The notes: generated by a model not told the origin, from the sequence alone. A stretch of 64,000 nucleotides of DNA from Sphingobium sp. (GCA_020446425.1 JAGRES010000015.1:103482-167481); one strand, 5' to 3'. Positions 26,227 through 35,277 are shown, numbered from the stretch's first letter. Made by a program: numbers and translations.

Positions 26227-26270
26227 ATCCAGTGTGGCGGCGGCTAGGAGGTTGTCGCCGCCCGCTGGAT
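26227..26270 (+). other. Intergenic hairpin between nifD and nifK
   Basis: A nested inverted repeat: ATCCAG (26227-26232) with CTGGAT (26265-26270), and inside it GGCGGCG (26236-26242) with CGCCGCC (26256-26262). No T-run follows. It may protect upstream mRNA or couple processing. Confidence 0.6.
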
Positions 26271-26303
26271 ACCAGATCCAACCGATTATGACAGGAGGCT
26301 AGC

Positions 26304-27863
26304 ATGCCGCAGAATGCAGACCAGGTGCTCGACCATTTCGAGCTCTTTCGCCAGCCCGAATATAAGGACATGCTGGCCAAGAAGAAGGCAGAATTTGAAC
26401 AGCCCGTGGAGGCCGAAGAGGTCGCTCGCGTACGCGAATGGGCCAAGACCGAGGAATATAAGGACCTCAACTTCTCCCGCGAGGCGCTGACCGTTAATCC
26501 GGCCAAAGCCTGCCAGCCGCTCGGCGCTGTATTCGTCGCCGCCGGTTTTGAGAAGACCCTGCCATTTGTGCATGGCAGCCAGGGTTGCGTCGCCTATTAC
26601 CGCTCGCACTTCACTCGTCACTTCAAGGAGCCGACAAGCTGCGTCTCCTCGTCGATGACCGAAGATGCAGCCGTGTTCGGCGGTCTCAACAATATGGTCG
26701 ATGGCCTGGCCAACGCTTATAATCTTTACCAGCCCAAGATGATTGCTGTGTCGACCACATGCATGGCGGAAGTGATCGGCGACGATCTCAACGCCTTCAT
26801 CAAGACGGCCAAGGAAAAGGGCAGCGTTCCGCAGGAATTCGACGTTACCTTTGCCCATACGCCTGCTTTCGTCGGCAGCCACATCACCGGCTATGACAAT
26901 GCCATGAAGGGCGTGCTGGAGCATTTCTGGGACGGCAAGGCCAAGACGGCAGAGCCGCTCAAGCGCAAGGCCAACAAGAAGATCAACTTCCTGGGCGGTT
27001 TCGACGGCTACACGGTCGGCAATAATCGCGAGATCAAGCGCATCTTCGACATGATGAATGTCCAGTACACAATGCTGTGCGATCCCAGCGAGGTATGGGA
27101 TACGCCGACCGATGGCGAGTTCCGCATGTATGACGGCGGTACCACGCTGGAAGACGCGGCCAATGCCATCCACGCCAAGGCGACCATTTCGATGCAACAA
27201 TATTGCACCGAAAAGACCCTGCCTTTCATCGAGGCGCATGGTCAGGAAGTAAAGGCGTTCAACCACCCTGTCGGTGTGGAAGCGACCGACGAGTTCATCA
27301 TGGAAGTCGCTCGCCTTACCGGCGTCGAAATTCCCGAGGAACTGGCCAAGGAACGCGGTCGTCTGGTCGACGCGATTGCGGACTCGAACGCCCATATCCA
27401 CGGCAAGAAGTTCGCCATCTATGGCGATCCCGACCTTTGCTATGGTCTGGCCAAGTTCGTCATGGAACTGGGCGGGGAACCCGTCGTCGTGCTCGCCACC
27501 AATGGCGGCAAGGCATGGGCTGCCAAGATGCAGGAGCTGTTCGACAGCTCGCCCTTTGGCGCGAACTGCAAGGCCTATCCGGGTAAGGATCTCTGGCACA
27601 TGCGCAGCCTGCTGTTCACCGAGAAGCCGGATTTCCTGATTGGCAACACCTACGGAAAATATCTGGAGCGCGACACCGGAATTCCGTTGATCCGCATCGG
27701 CTTCCCGATCTTCGATCGCCACCACAAGCACCGCTATCCGGTGTGGGGCTATCAGGGCGGGCTCAACGTGCTGGTGACCATCCTCGACCGTATCTTCGAG
27801 CATATGGACGCCACCACCAACGTGCCTGCCAGCACGGACTATAGCTACGACATCATTCGCTGA
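26304..27863 (+). CDS. nifK: Nitrogenase molybdenum-iron protein beta chain
   Basis: Partner of NifD; contributes P-cluster ligands. 519 residues. Cysteine contexts: [27 protein letters not shown] and [13 protein letters not shown]. The N-terminal extension ([32 protein letters not shown]) and the end [25 protein letters not shown] are family-typical. GACAGGAGG ribosome site upstream. Sits 99 bases after nifD and 57 before nifE. Confidence 0.99.
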   Translation: MPQNADQVLDHFELFRQPEYKDMLAKKKAEFEQPVEAEEVARVREWAKTEEYKDLNFSREALTVNPAKACQPLGAVFVAAGFEKTLPFVHGSQGCVAYYRSHFTRHFKEPTSCVSSSMTEDAAVFGGLNNMVDGLANAYNLYQPKMIAVSTTCMAEVIGDDLNAFIKTAKEKGSVPQEFDVTFAHTPAFVGSHITGYDNAMKGVLEHFWDGKAKTAEPLKRKANKKINFLGGFDGYTVGNNREIKRIFDMMNVQYTMLCDPSEVWDTPTDGEFRMYDGGTTLEDAANAIHAKATISMQQYCTEKTLPFIEAHGQEVKAFNHPVGVEATDEFIMEVARLTGVEIPEELAKERGRLVDAIADSNAHIHGKKFAIYGDPDLCYGLAKFVMELGGEPVVVLATNGGKAWAAKMQELFDSSPFGANCKAYPGKDLWHMRSLLFTEKPDFLIGNTYGKYLERDTGIPLIRIGFPIFDRHHKHRYPVWGYQGGLNVLVTILDRIFEHMDATTNVPASTDYSYDIIR

Positions 27864-27920
27864 CCTGGGGGGCATTCGCAGCGGGAGCACCAAGGCCGGG
27901 TTCGAGAAGGAAACGCAGAG

Positions 27921-29603
27921 ATGACCAACCTTAACCAGACCATCCAAGACGTCTTCAACGAACCCGGCTGCGGTAAAAATCAGAACAAGTCCGAAAAGGA
28001 ACGCAAAAAGGGTTGCACCAAGCAACTCCAGCCTGGAGGCGCGGCGGGGGGCTGCGCCTTCGACGGCGCCAAGATAGCGCTGCAGCCGATTACCGATGTG
28101 GCGCATCTCGTCCATGGCCCAATCGCCTGCGAGGGCAATAGCTGGGACAATCGCGGGGCTGCTTCGTCAGGTGCGCAAACCTATCGTACCGGCTTCACCA
28201 CCGATATGGTGGAGCACGACATCGTCTTCGGTGGTGAGAAACATCTCTACAAGGCGGTGAAAGAGATCATCACCAAATATGATCCGCCCGCCGTGTTCGT
28301 CTATCAGACTTGCGTACCCGCGATGATAGGCGACGATATCGACGCGGTGTGCAAAGCTGCCTCGGAGAAATTCGGCACGCCATGCATCCCCATTAACTCG
28401 CCAGGCTTTGTCGGCCCGAAGAATCTCGGCAACAAGCTCGCGGGTGAGGCGCTATTGAAGCACGTAATCGGTACGGTCGAGCCGGAATATACCACGCCCT
28501 ACGACATCAACATCATCGGCGAGTATAATCTCTCCGGCGAGCTGTGGCAGGTAAAGCCGCTGCTCGACGAGCTGGGCATCCGCATCCTGTCCTGCATTTC
28601 CGGCGATGCGCGTTACAAGGAAGTGGCCTGGTCGCATCGCGCGAAGGCGGCGATGATGGTGTGCTCCAAGGCGATGATCAACGTCGCCCGCAAGATGGAG
28701 GAGCGCTACGGCATCCCCTTTTTCGAGGGCAGTTTTTACGGCATTGGCGACATGTCTGATAGCTTGCGCGAGATCGCGCGGCTGCTGATCGAGCGCGGCG
28801 CGGACCCCGAGTTGATGGATCGCACCGAAGCGGTAATCGCGCGTGAGGAAGCCCGCGCATGGGACCGCATTGAGCCCTATAAACAGCGGCTATCGGGCAA
28901 GAAGGTCTTGCTCATCACCGGCGGTGTCAAAAGCTGGTCGGTGGTCGCCGCGCTTCAGGAAGCCGGGATGGAAATCGCTGGCACTTCGGTCAAGAAATCG
29001 ACGAAAGAGGACAAGGAGAAGGTCAAGAAGCTGATGGGCGACGACGCCCATATGTTCGATGATCTGACGCCTCGCGAAATGTATCGCAAATTGAAGACCG
29101 CCGAAGCCGACATCATGCTCTCGGGCGGTCGCAGCCAGTTCATTGCATTGAAGGCCGGCATGCCCTGGCTCGATATCAACCAGGAGCGGCACTACGCCTA
29201 TGCCGGTTATCACGGCATGGTCGAACTGGTGCACGAGATCGACCGCACGCTTTCCAACCCGATGTGGGAGCAGGTGCGCGCCCGTGCGCCTTGGGAAGAA
29301 GAAGGCGGCGAAAGCTGGGAAACGCGCGCGATGGCGGAGCCGGAAACCGAAGCAGCGCCTTCGGTGGCTGAGCTTTCGCCCGATGAGCAGGAAGCCGCGC
29401 GCCGCGCCACTGGCGTCTGCGTTTGCAAGGGCGTCAACACCGGAACCCTCGAGGACGCCGTTCATGCCGGCTGCTCGACCCTTGGCGACGTGGCCGCCGC
29501 CACTGGTGCCTCCACCGGATGTGGCGGCTGCGCGCCCTTTGTCCAGCGGATCGTGAACCGGGTTTCGCGCTCCGATGGCGTAAATGTGCAGGAGGCGGCG
29601 TGA
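27921..29603 (+). CDS. nifE: FeMo-co scaffold protein NifE with C-terminal BFD-like [2Fe-2S] domain
   Basis: NifE with NifN forms the scaffold on which NifB-co becomes FeMo-co. The NifE body (about 1-475) shows the NifD-like cysteine contexts HGPIACEGNSWDNRG and YQTCVPAMIGDD. At 560 residues it is longer than the usual 450-480: after a charged linker a BFD-like domain follows, with CVCKGVNTGTLEDAV and GASTGCGGCAPFVQRIV, that is C-x-C and C-x2-C ligands of a bacterioferritin-associated-ferredoxin-type [2Fe-2S] centre. Similar tails exist in some alphaproteobacterial NifE proteins, so this may be a lineage feature. Confidence 0.96.
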   Translation: MTNLNQTIQDVFNEPGCGKNQNKSEKERKKGCTKQLQPGGAAGGCAFDGAKIALQPITDVAHLVHGPIACEGNSWDNRGAASSGAQTYRTGFTTDMVEHDIVFGGEKHLYKAVKEIITKYDPPAVFVYQTCVPAMIGDDIDAVCKAASEKFGTPCIPINSPGFVGPKNLGNKLAGEALLKHVIGTVEPEYTTPYDINIIGEYNLSGELWQVKPLLDELGIRILSCISGDARYKEVAWSHRAKAAMMVCSKAMINVARKMEERYGIPFFEGSFYGIGDMSDSLREIARLLIERGADPELMDRTEAVIAREEARAWDRIEPYKQRLSGKKVLLITGGVKSWSVVAALQEAGMEIAGTSVKKSTKEDKEKVKKLMGDDAHMFDDLTPREMYRKLKTAEADIMLSGGRSQFIALKAGMPWLDINQERHYAYAGYHGMVELVHEIDRTLSNPMWEQVRARAPWEEEGGESWETRAMAEPETEAAPSVAELSPDEQEAARRATGVCVCKGVNTGTLEDAVHAGCSTLGDVAAATGASTGCGGCAPFVQRIVNRVSRSDGVNVQEAA

Positions 29604-29604
29604 C

Positions 29605-30984
29605 ATGGCCGAACTGATCAAATCTGGGAAAGCCTGTACGGTCAATCCGCTCAAGATGAGCCAGCCGATTGGCGGTGCGCTCGCCTATATGGGGATGCGC
29701 GGGGCAATGCCGCTGCTGCATGGCAGTCAGGGCTGCACCAGCTTCGGCCTCGTTCTTTTCGTGCGTCATTTCCGTGAGGCGATCCCGCTCCAGACGACAG
29801 CGATGTCCGAGGTTGCGACGGTGCTAGGCGGTTACGAGAATGTCGAGCAGGCGATCATCAATATCGCCAACAAGACCAAGCCGGAGATCATCGGCATCTG
29901 CTCGACCGGCGTCACCGAGACCAAGGGCGACGATGTGCCGGGCTTCATCCAGCTCTTCCGGCAGAAGCACCCGGAATATGACCATATCGCGCTGGTCTAT
30001 GCCTCGACGCCCGATTTCAAGGGCGCGTTTCAGGATGGATGGACGAAGGCGGTAACGGCGCTGGTCGAGGGTCTGGTTGAGCCGCGTGGCGAGGGCGTCG
30101 CCATTGATCCGGCGCGCGTCAACATATTGCCCGGCTGCCATATCACGCCGGGCGATATCGACGAACTGCGTGACATATTCGAGGCGTTCGGTCTCGTGCC
30201 GACATTCCTGCCCGATCTGTCGGGTTCGCTCGACGGGCATATCCCGGAAGATTTCACGCCGACCACGCTGGGCGGTACTGGCGTCGACGAAGCCCGCGCC
30301 ATGGGCCGCGCCGCATGGACGGTTGCGATTGGCAAGCAGATGCGCGGTGCCGCGGAGGCGCTGGAGCGCAAGGCGGGCGTGCCGTTCCGTCTGTTCGACC
30401 GGCTGACGGGCCTCGCCGCGAACGACGCCTTTATCTCCTTCCTCTCCGACATTAGCGGGCGGCCTGTCCCGAACAAATATCGCCGTCAGCGCGGTCAGCT
30501 GGTCGATGCGATGCTAGACGGGCATTTCCACATCGGCGGGCGCAGGGTCGCTATAGGCGCGGAGCCCGACCTGCTCTACACTGTTGGCTCCTTTCTGCAT
30601 GAAATGGGTGCGGTGATTTCCGCCGCAGTCACCACCACTTCCTCGCCCATGAATATACTGCTTCCGGCTGAAGAAGTGCTGATCGGTGATCTGGAGGACC
30701 TGGAAGCACGCGCAGAGGACGCGGACCTGCTTATCACGCATAGCCATGGGCGGCAGGCGGCAGCGCGGCTGCATGTGCCCTTCTTTCGCATGGGATTGCC
30801 GATGTTCGATATGCTGGGTGCGGGTCATCAGGTCAGCGTCGGCTATCGTGGCACGCGCGACCTCATCTTCGCCATCGGCAATCTGCTGATGCACGCGCAC
30901 CAGTCGCATCTGCCCACACCCGACACCTGGCGCGAATATCCTTCGGCGCTTCCCGTTCCTCCAGCACAGGAGACAGTGCAATGA
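29605..30984 (+). CDS. nifN: FeMo-co scaffold protein NifN
   Basis: 459 residues from the ATG at 29605 (MAELIKSGKACTVNPLKMSQPIGGAL), one base after the nifE stop, with GGAGG upstream. Landmarks: HGSQGCTSFGLVLFVRHF, CSTGVTETKGDDVPGF and LPGCHITPGDIDEL. The C-terminus is TWREYPSALPVP. Works as heterotetramer with NifE. The stop overlaps nifX (ATGA). Confidence 0.98.
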   Translation: MAELIKSGKACTVNPLKMSQPIGGALAYMGMRGAMPLLHGSQGCTSFGLVLFVRHFREAIPLQTTAMSEVATVLGGYENVEQAIINIANKTKPEIIGICSTGVTETKGDDVPGFIQLFRQKHPEYDHIALVYASTPDFKGAFQDGWTKAVTALVEGLVEPRGEGVAIDPARVNILPGCHITPGDIDELRDIFEAFGLVPTFLPDLSGSLDGHIPEDFTPTTLGGTGVDEARAMGRAAWTVAIGKQMRGAAEALERKAGVPFRLFDRLTGLAANDAFISFLSDISGRPVPNKYRRQRGQLVDAMLDGHFHIGGRRVAIGAEPDLLYTVGSFLHEMGAVISAAVTTTSSPMNILLPAEEVLIGDLEDLEARAEDADLLITHSHGRQAAARLHVPFFRMGLPMFDMLGAGHQVSVGYRGTRDLIFAIGNLLMHAHQSHLPTPDTWREYPSALPVPPAQETVQ

Positions 30985-31385
30985 AAGTTGCTTTCGCTAC
31001 GCAGGATCTCAAGCGCATCGACGCGCATTTCGGATGGGCCAAGCAGATCGCCATCTATGATCTCGAACCTGACGGCTATGCGCTCGACAAGGTTGTCGAA
31101 TTTGAGGGCGACCTCAAGGAAGATGGCGATGAGGACAAGCTCGCCCCCAAGCTGGAGGCGATCAAGGATTGCTCGATCCTCGTCGTCGCGGCCATCGGCG
31201 GATCGGGCGCGGCACGCGTGGTTGCGCAGAACATCCACCCGATGAAGGTGAACGAGCCCGAACCGATCGAGGGCATGCTGGAAAAGCTCCAGAAGGTCTT
31301 GAAGGGCACGCCGCCGCCATGGCTGCGCAAGGTAATGGCCAAGGGCCAGACCAAGGCGCTCGATTTTGAAGATGAGGACGCATGA
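30981..31385 (+). CDS. nifX: FeMo-co/NifB-co carrier NifX
   Basis: A 134-residue protein of the NifX/NafY/NifB-C-terminal family that binds NifB-co or a FeMo-co precursor on its way to NifEN. Start [28 protein letters not shown] and the [21 protein letters not shown] strand are typical. The C-terminus is slightly extended with a basic [16 protein letters not shown] tail. Overlaps both neighbours. Confidence 0.96.
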   Translation: MKVAFATQDLKRIDAHFGWAKQIAIYDLEPDGYALDKVVEFEGDLKEDGDEDKLAPKLEAIKDCSILVVAAIGGSGAARVVAQNIHPMKVNEPEPIEGMLEKLQKVLKGTPPPWLRKVMAKGQTKALDFEDEDA

Positions 31386-31846
31386 TCATGACCGATACTG
31401 TACTCGACACGCCCGCAATCGAAGGATTCGCCAGTGAACTGGTCGCGCAGATCCGCGCGCAGGACACGCATGGCGCGTGGGACCGTAAAAGTGACAGCGA
31501 GCTGCTCGAACCCTTCATCGTCGACAAGGAGAAGCGCCGCGCGATCCCGATCATCGGCGATCCCGACCCCGACACGCTCTGGCGGCTGGAGCTTTATTAT
31601 GGCGCGCTGTGCCTCGCCATCGAGCGCCGCTGCGGCACCATGGTCAGCCCGATGATGAAGATGAGCCACGAAGGTTTCGGTCGCATGGTGATGATGGCGG
31701 GCCGCCTCATCGTCTACACCAAGTCGCTGCGCGACGTGCACCGCTTCGGCTTCGACAGCATCGAAAAGCTGAATGTCGAGGCTGACAAGGTCATCAGCGC
31801 GGCCATCGGCATGATCGAGAAATTCCCCGAAGTCGTGAACTATTGA
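31382..31846 (+). CDS. NifX-associated nitrogen fixation protein (DUF269)
   Basis: A 154-residue DUF269 protein, a helical family always found next to nifX. Features: [78 protein letters not shown] and the ending [13 protein letters not shown]. The function is unresolved. Start overlaps the nifX stop; a second ATG at 31388 is possible. Confidence 0.93.
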   Translation: MIMTDTVLDTPAIEGFASELVAQIRAQDTHGAWDRKSDSELLEPFIVDKEKRRAIPIIGDPDPDTLWRLELYYGALCLAIERRCGTMVSPMMKMSHEGFGRMVMMAGRLIVYTKSLRDVHRFGFDSIEKLNVEADKVISAAIGMIEKFPEVVNY

Positions 31847-31855
31847 GGAGGCAGT

Positions 31856-32062
31856 ATGATGAGCGATGTCGAAACCCTGAAGGCCGAGGTCAAGAAGGCT
31901 TCGGCGCGCGCCATGCAGGCCAAGATGGACCTGCATGACCTTTCCGAAGAACTGCCCCAGGGCATTGAGAATGTGATGGAAGTGGCGGAGCGTACGCGTG
32001 ACGCTTATGCCTTGCTTGCCGCGAAGAAAGCCGAACTCAAGAAGATGGAGGCGATGACATGA
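31856..32062 (+). CDS. Small coiled-coil nif protein (CCE_0567/DUF683 family)
   Basis: A 68-residue two-helix protein: LKAEVKKASARAMQAKMDLHDLSEELPQG followed by NVMEVAERTRDAYALLAAKKAELKKME. It matches the CCE_0567 metalloprotein family that sits between DUF269 and fdxB in many nif operons. The function is unknown. GAGGAGG precedes the ATG and the stop overlaps fdxB. Confidence 0.92.
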   Translation: MMSDVETLKAEVKKASARAMQAKMDLHDLSEELPQGIENVMEVAERTRDAYALLAAKKAELKKMEAMT

Positions 32063-32355
32063 CAGCGGCATCGACAACGGCACTGACAAGGGGCGGCCGC
32101 GAATGGACGCCGGAATATCTGATCTCCATCGACCCTGAAGTCTGTATCGGCTGCGGTCGCTGTTTCAAGGTGTGCGGGCGCGGCGTAATGACGCTTGCCG
32201 GGCTTACCGAAGACGGAGAACTTGTCGCCGACGACGAGGATGACGACGAGATCGTCAAGCGGATCATGGCGATGGATGATGCCGACGCCTGCATCGGCTG
32301 CGGCGCCTGCGCCCGCGTATGCCCGACCAACTGTCAGACCCACGCTGCCGAATGA
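32059..32355 (+). CDS. fdxB: Nif-specific ferredoxin III (FdxB)
   Basis: A 98-residue 2[4Fe-4S] ferredoxin with the long acidic insertion typical of FdxB: the first cluster motif CIGCGRCFKVCGRG, then ELVADDEDDDE and the second motif CIGCGACARVCPTNC. Probably an electron carrier in cofactor assembly. Overlaps its neighbours by four bases at each end. Confidence 0.95.
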   Translation: MTAASTTALTRGGREWTPEYLISIDPEVCIGCGRCFKVCGRGVMTLAGLTEDGELVADDEDDDEIVKRIMAMDDADACIGCGACARVCPTNCQTHAAE

Positions 32356-32996
32356 TGGCGAAGTTGAACGCGGAGGGCATTTATACGCGTTTGACCGGCC
32401 ATGGCATCGCCCATGGTAGCGACCCGTTCGACCTCCATATGATTGCGTGCATTCTTGCGCTCGCCGCTCAGGAGGCGCGTGAGGAGAAAACGAGCTGGGC
32501 GGCGGGGCTGGGGCTGGAGAGCTGGGAAATGCGCGCTCTGTTCATGGCGCTGTTCCCTAGCGCTATAGATCTGCTGGAGGGTGTGCCGCTTGATCCGGGC
32601 GAAGCGCCGGACGAAGAAAGCGCCTTGCGGGACATTCTCTGGTATAACAGTGCTGGGTCCGGCACGCTCTCCCGCCTACTTGTCAAGATCATCGCGCGCC
32701 GCTGCCAGCGGCCTAATCACCTGTGGCAGGACCTGGGGTTCAGCGGCCGGTTCGAGCTTTCGGCACTGATGTTGCGCCATTATCCGCGTCTCGCCGAACG
32801 TAATATCAATGATATGAAATGGAAGAAATTCTTCTATCGGATGATCTGTTCCTCGACCGGCTTTTCGCTCTGTGTCGCGCCGGTATGCAGTGAATGCGAC
32901 GATTTCGACGAATGTTTCGGCGATGAGGATGGAGAGTCACTGCTTGCCCGGATGGGCAATGAAAAAGCCATGTCTCCAAATGAGGTGCGCAAATGA
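32352..32996 (+). CDS. nifQ: Molybdenum delivery protein NifQ
   Basis: NifQ supplies molybdenum, probably as a Mo-Fe-S cluster, for FeMo-co. About 214 residues. The diagnostic C-terminal C-x4-C-x2-C-x5-C motif is CVAPVCSECDDFDEC. The start at 32352 or 32355 overlaps the fdxB stop; upstream in-frame starts lie inside fdxB. The end overlaps the globin gene (ATGA). Confidence 0.95.
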   Translation: MMAKLNAEGIYTRLTGHGIAHGSDPFDLHMIACILALAAQEAREEKTSWAAGLGLESWEMRALFMALFPSAIDLLEGVPLDPGEAPDEESALRDILWYNSAGSGTLSRLLVKIIARRCQRPNHLWQDLGFSGRFELSALMLRHYPRLAERNINDMKWKKFFYRMICSSTGFSLCVAPVCSECDDFDECFGDEDGESLLARMGNEKAMSPNEVRK

Positions 32997-33382
32997 GCGA
33001 AGACGATATCAGGGCGATGGTGCTGCGCTTTTATGAACTTTCGCTGAAAGATGATCTGCTCGGCCCCATGTTTCGCGCAACCATATCCGATTTCGACGAG
33101 CATTATGGCATCGTACAGGATTTCTGGTCGCATGCGCTGCTGGGAACCGACCGGTACAAGCGCGGCACGCCCTATACGCACCATCTTAAACTGACAGTGG
33201 AAGAGGCGCATTTCGACCGCTGGATGGCGGCGTTTACGCAGGCGGCGCGCGAATGCCTGCCGCCCGAGGGCGCGGAAATGGCGCTGAAGCGCGCCGCGCA
33301 TATGACGCAATCGTTCAAGATGGGCATGCTACCCTTGCCGGAGCCCAAGTCGCGGGCTGCGACGGTGGCAAGCCATGGCTGA
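32993..33382 (+). CDS. Group 3 truncated hemoglobin
   Basis: A 129-residue globin of the trHb3 (Ctb/P-type) group: DIRAMVLRFYELSLKDDLLGPMFRA at the A-E helices, FWSHALLGTDRYKRGTPYTHHLKLTVEEAHFDRWMAAF, where the proximal histidine is expected in EAHFDRW, and TQSFKMGMLP at the end. Placed between nifQ and a Rieske gene with overlapping ends, it is part of the nif operon. Likely an oxygen or NO handler protecting nitrogenase; role inferred. Confidence 0.92.
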   Translation: MSEDDIRAMVLRFYELSLKDDLLGPMFRATISDFDEHYGIVQDFWSHALLGTDRYKRGTPYTHHLKLTVEEAHFDRWMAAFTQAARECLPPEGAEMALKRAAHMTQSFKMGMLPLPEPKSRAATVASHG

Positions 33383-33788
33383 GATCATGGAGCGCTTCGC
33401 CATATGTCACCTAAACGACATACCCAGCCGGCAGGCGCGGGGTTTTGTGCTCGCGCGCCGCGATGATGATGGCACAGTGCGCTCCTGGCTCATCTTCGTG
33501 TTGCGCTGGGGCAAACAGGTGCTGGGTTATGAGAATGCTTGCCCGCATGAGGGTGTTCATCTGGACTGGGAGCGCGATCAGTTTCTCGACGGTGACGGCA
33601 TGCGCATCCAGTGCGGCAAGCATGGTGCCCTGTTCGATTTCGGCACTGGCGAATGCGTGGCCGGCCCTTGCATGGGCGAGCGGCTGATACCTGTGCCGCT
33701 GGTCGTCGATGAGGATGACGACATATGCGTCGTGGGTGTCACGCTGGAAGAGGATGACGACTTCGATAGCGGGCAGGGGGTCGAATAG
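33375..33788 (+). CDS. Rieske [2Fe-2S] protein
   Basis: A 137-residue Rieske-type ferredoxin. Ligand motifs are CPHEGVHLDW and CGKHGALFDFGTGECVAGPC, which give C-x-H and C-x2-H pairs. An acidic C-terminal tail follows. It overlaps the globin gene by eight bases and is the last gene of the nifHDK operon. It may reduce the globin or a diiron protein; similar Rieske genes occur at ends of nif operons. Confidence 0.93.
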   Translation: MAEIMERFAICHLNDIPSRQARGFVLARRDDDGTVRSWLIFVLRWGKQVLGYENACPHEGVHLDWERDQFLDGDGMRIQCGKHGALFDFGTGECVAGPCMGERLIPVPLVVDEDDDICVVGVTLEEDDDFDSGQGVE

Positions 33789-33798
33789 CGCCCTCAAG

Positions 33799-34119
33799 TC
33801 AGCCGGGGGTGACCGTCTGCACCACCTCGAAGCCCTCGAACTGCGGCGGACCGGCATAGAGCGGCTTGCTGCCTCCCGCTCCTGCATGCGCCTTACGGAA
33901 AGCTTCGGATGTGGTCCAGGCCTCGAAATCCGCTTTCGACCGCCAGATAGTGTGGGATGCGAACAGTATATGGTCTTCGCTGGATGGTCCGCGCAGCAAA
34001 TGAAACTCAACAAAGCCCGGAACTTCATCGAGATAGCTGTCTCGGCTTTTCCACATTTGCTCGAAGGCCGCTTCTTCGCCGGGCAGCACCCGGAACCGGT
34101 TCATGGCGATAAACATCAT
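33799..34119 (-). CDS. Antibiotic-biosynthesis-monooxygenase (ABM) fold protein, IsdG/HmoB-like
   Basis: A 106-residue dimeric ferredoxin-like-fold protein: MMFIAMNRFRVLPGEEAAFEQMWKSRDSYLDEVPGFVEFHLLRGPSSEDHILFASHTIWRSKADFEAWTTSEAFRKAHAG. The pattern is that of ABM-domain proteins and heme-degrading IsdG/HmoB relatives (the W-S..D-F-x-A-W segment and S-x-A-F-R-x-A-H). In a heme-degrading enzyme the histidine in KAHAG would bind heme. It is the last gene of a minus-strand set of three, probably NifA-controlled. AGGAGAGA precedes the start. Confidence 0.8.
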   Translation of the reverse strand: MMFIAMNRFRVLPGEEAAFEQMWKSRDSYLDEVPGFVEFHLLRGPSSEDHILFASHTIWRSKADFEAWTTSEAFRKAHAGAGGSKPLYAGPPQFEGFEVVQTVTPG

Positions 34120-34137
34120 TCTCTCCTCTTGGTGTCG

Positions 34138-34635
34138 TCAGACGGATAGGGCATCCGCCAGCTCGGCGATGACAGTCCAGCCCACCGTTCCGGTGGGGTC
34201 CTGACGGCGCAGCACTCTCAGCATGGCCTCCGCGTCGGCAAAGCGCTCGCTTTTAAGCGCGATGAAAGCCAAAGCTTTCAATGTATAGAGCGCGAAGCGG
34301 CCCGGTTCGCTCATCGCCAGCGGGCTATCGAGCCACTGCCGCCAATCGGCGGGCCAACACGCTTGCCGTGCGGCTTCCTCCAATCCTGCCTCTGCGACTA
34401 TTCGCGCTGCGTTCAGCCGGCCACTATAGCAATGGATCTTGTAGAGGCAGAAATAGGTTGGCAGGACCGAGCGGTCGAGCGCCATTGCCTCCCGGAACAG
34501 ATCGTCGGCCATGGACTTGTCTGTGCGATAAGCCGCGACGCCCCGCTGCAACAGGGCGTCCACGGCGGGGGGCAGGTCGCCGAAACCGACAAGGCCGTCC
34601 ATCGAATTTTCGATGTCAGCCACCCCGGCGCTCAT
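34138..34635 (-). CDS. TPR-type protein of the nif cluster, second paralogue
   Basis: A 165-residue helical protein with TPR-like repeats (ADDLFREAMALDRSVLPTYFCLYKIHCYSGRLNAARIVAEAGLEEAA; FALYTLKALAFIALKSERFADAEAMLRVLRRQDP). It shares architecture with the 18694-19236 gene, and the C-terminal half aligns well. No catalytic motif. Its start overlaps the upstream 34632-35240 gene by four bases. Confidence 0.72.
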   Translation of the reverse strand: MSAGVADIENSMDGLVGFGDLPPAVDALLQRGVAAYRTDKSMADDLFREAMALDRSVLPTYFCLYKIHCYSGRLNAARIVAEAGLEEAARQACWPADWRQWLDSPLAMSEPGRFALYTLKALAFIALKSERFADAEAMLRVLRRQDPTGTVGWTVIAELADALSV

Positions 34636-35240
34636 ACCGGGCGGTTCTCGTTGCGGTTGCGCACCGGCTCCATCGCTGCAACACCGTCTTCATAGCTGAT
34701 TTCAGGATAGTCTGCCTTGAACTCAGCCAGCTTGTCGATCACGGCCTGCAGCTTCCCGGCGCCGCCCAGTTTCTTGATGTCATTCTTTTCGAGGCCGACA
34801 AGCTCCAGCGCTTCCTTCCATACCGTCGATTCATCGAGCGGCAGTACATACGCCATGACGCCATCACCCAGTGGCACGCGATATTTTTTCAGAAAGTCGA
34901 TATTGTTGACGAAGAAAACATAGGTGCCTTCGGCATCTATATAGGGCGCGAGCACCTCCGACACGTCCTTCAGCCAGGCGAAATTATGCAGATAGGCGGC
35001 GATGACCGGCATCTTGCCGCTCTCGGCATCGGCAACCGCCAGCACCTGCTCCAGCGAATATTCCGGCGGGCGCGCTTCATCAGCAACCTGCTCCTGAAAG
35101 GCGAGCGCGATATCGCCGCGAAAACCGAACTGGCCCGCCTTGGGCATGGCCTCTTTCAATACTGCATTGCGAAGACGCTTTTGCGCCTCCAGCTCCCCCA
35201 GGCAGGTATCTTCAAGTTTGAGCTGCTCCATCGTCGTCAT
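34632..35240 (-). CDS. Uncharacterised nif-region protein
   Basis: A 202-residue protein not recognised. It has a charged N-terminus (MTTMEQLKLEDTCLGELEAQ), the segment FLKKYRVPLGDGVMAYVLPLDESTVW, a helical C-terminal part (KLQAVIDKLAEFKADYPEI) and a basic-polar tail. There are no transmembrane segments and only one cysteine. TAGGGAGATA precedes the ATG at 35240, and a weak sigma-54-like element sits about 40 bases upstream with two NifA sites beyond. Probably cytosolic and induced with nif genes. Confidence 0.6.
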   Translation of the reverse strand: MTTMEQLKLEDTCLGELEAQKRLRNAVLKEAMPKAGQFGFRGDIALAFQEQVADEARPPEYSLEQVLAVADAESGKMPVIAAYLHNFAWLKDVSEVLAPYIDAEGTYVFFVNNIDFLKKYRVPLGDGVMAYVLPLDESTVWKEALELVGLEKNDIKKLGGAGKLQAVIDKLAEFKADYPEISYEDGVAAMEPVRNRNENRPV

Positions 35241-35277
35241 TGAGTATCTCCCTATGTGCATTGTGCATGGGAGCACA

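Noticed and set aside
26286-28115. A 609-codon minus-strand frame across nifK and the start of nifE
   Set aside because: Antisense shadow of nifK and nifE with low-complexity composition and no family pattern.
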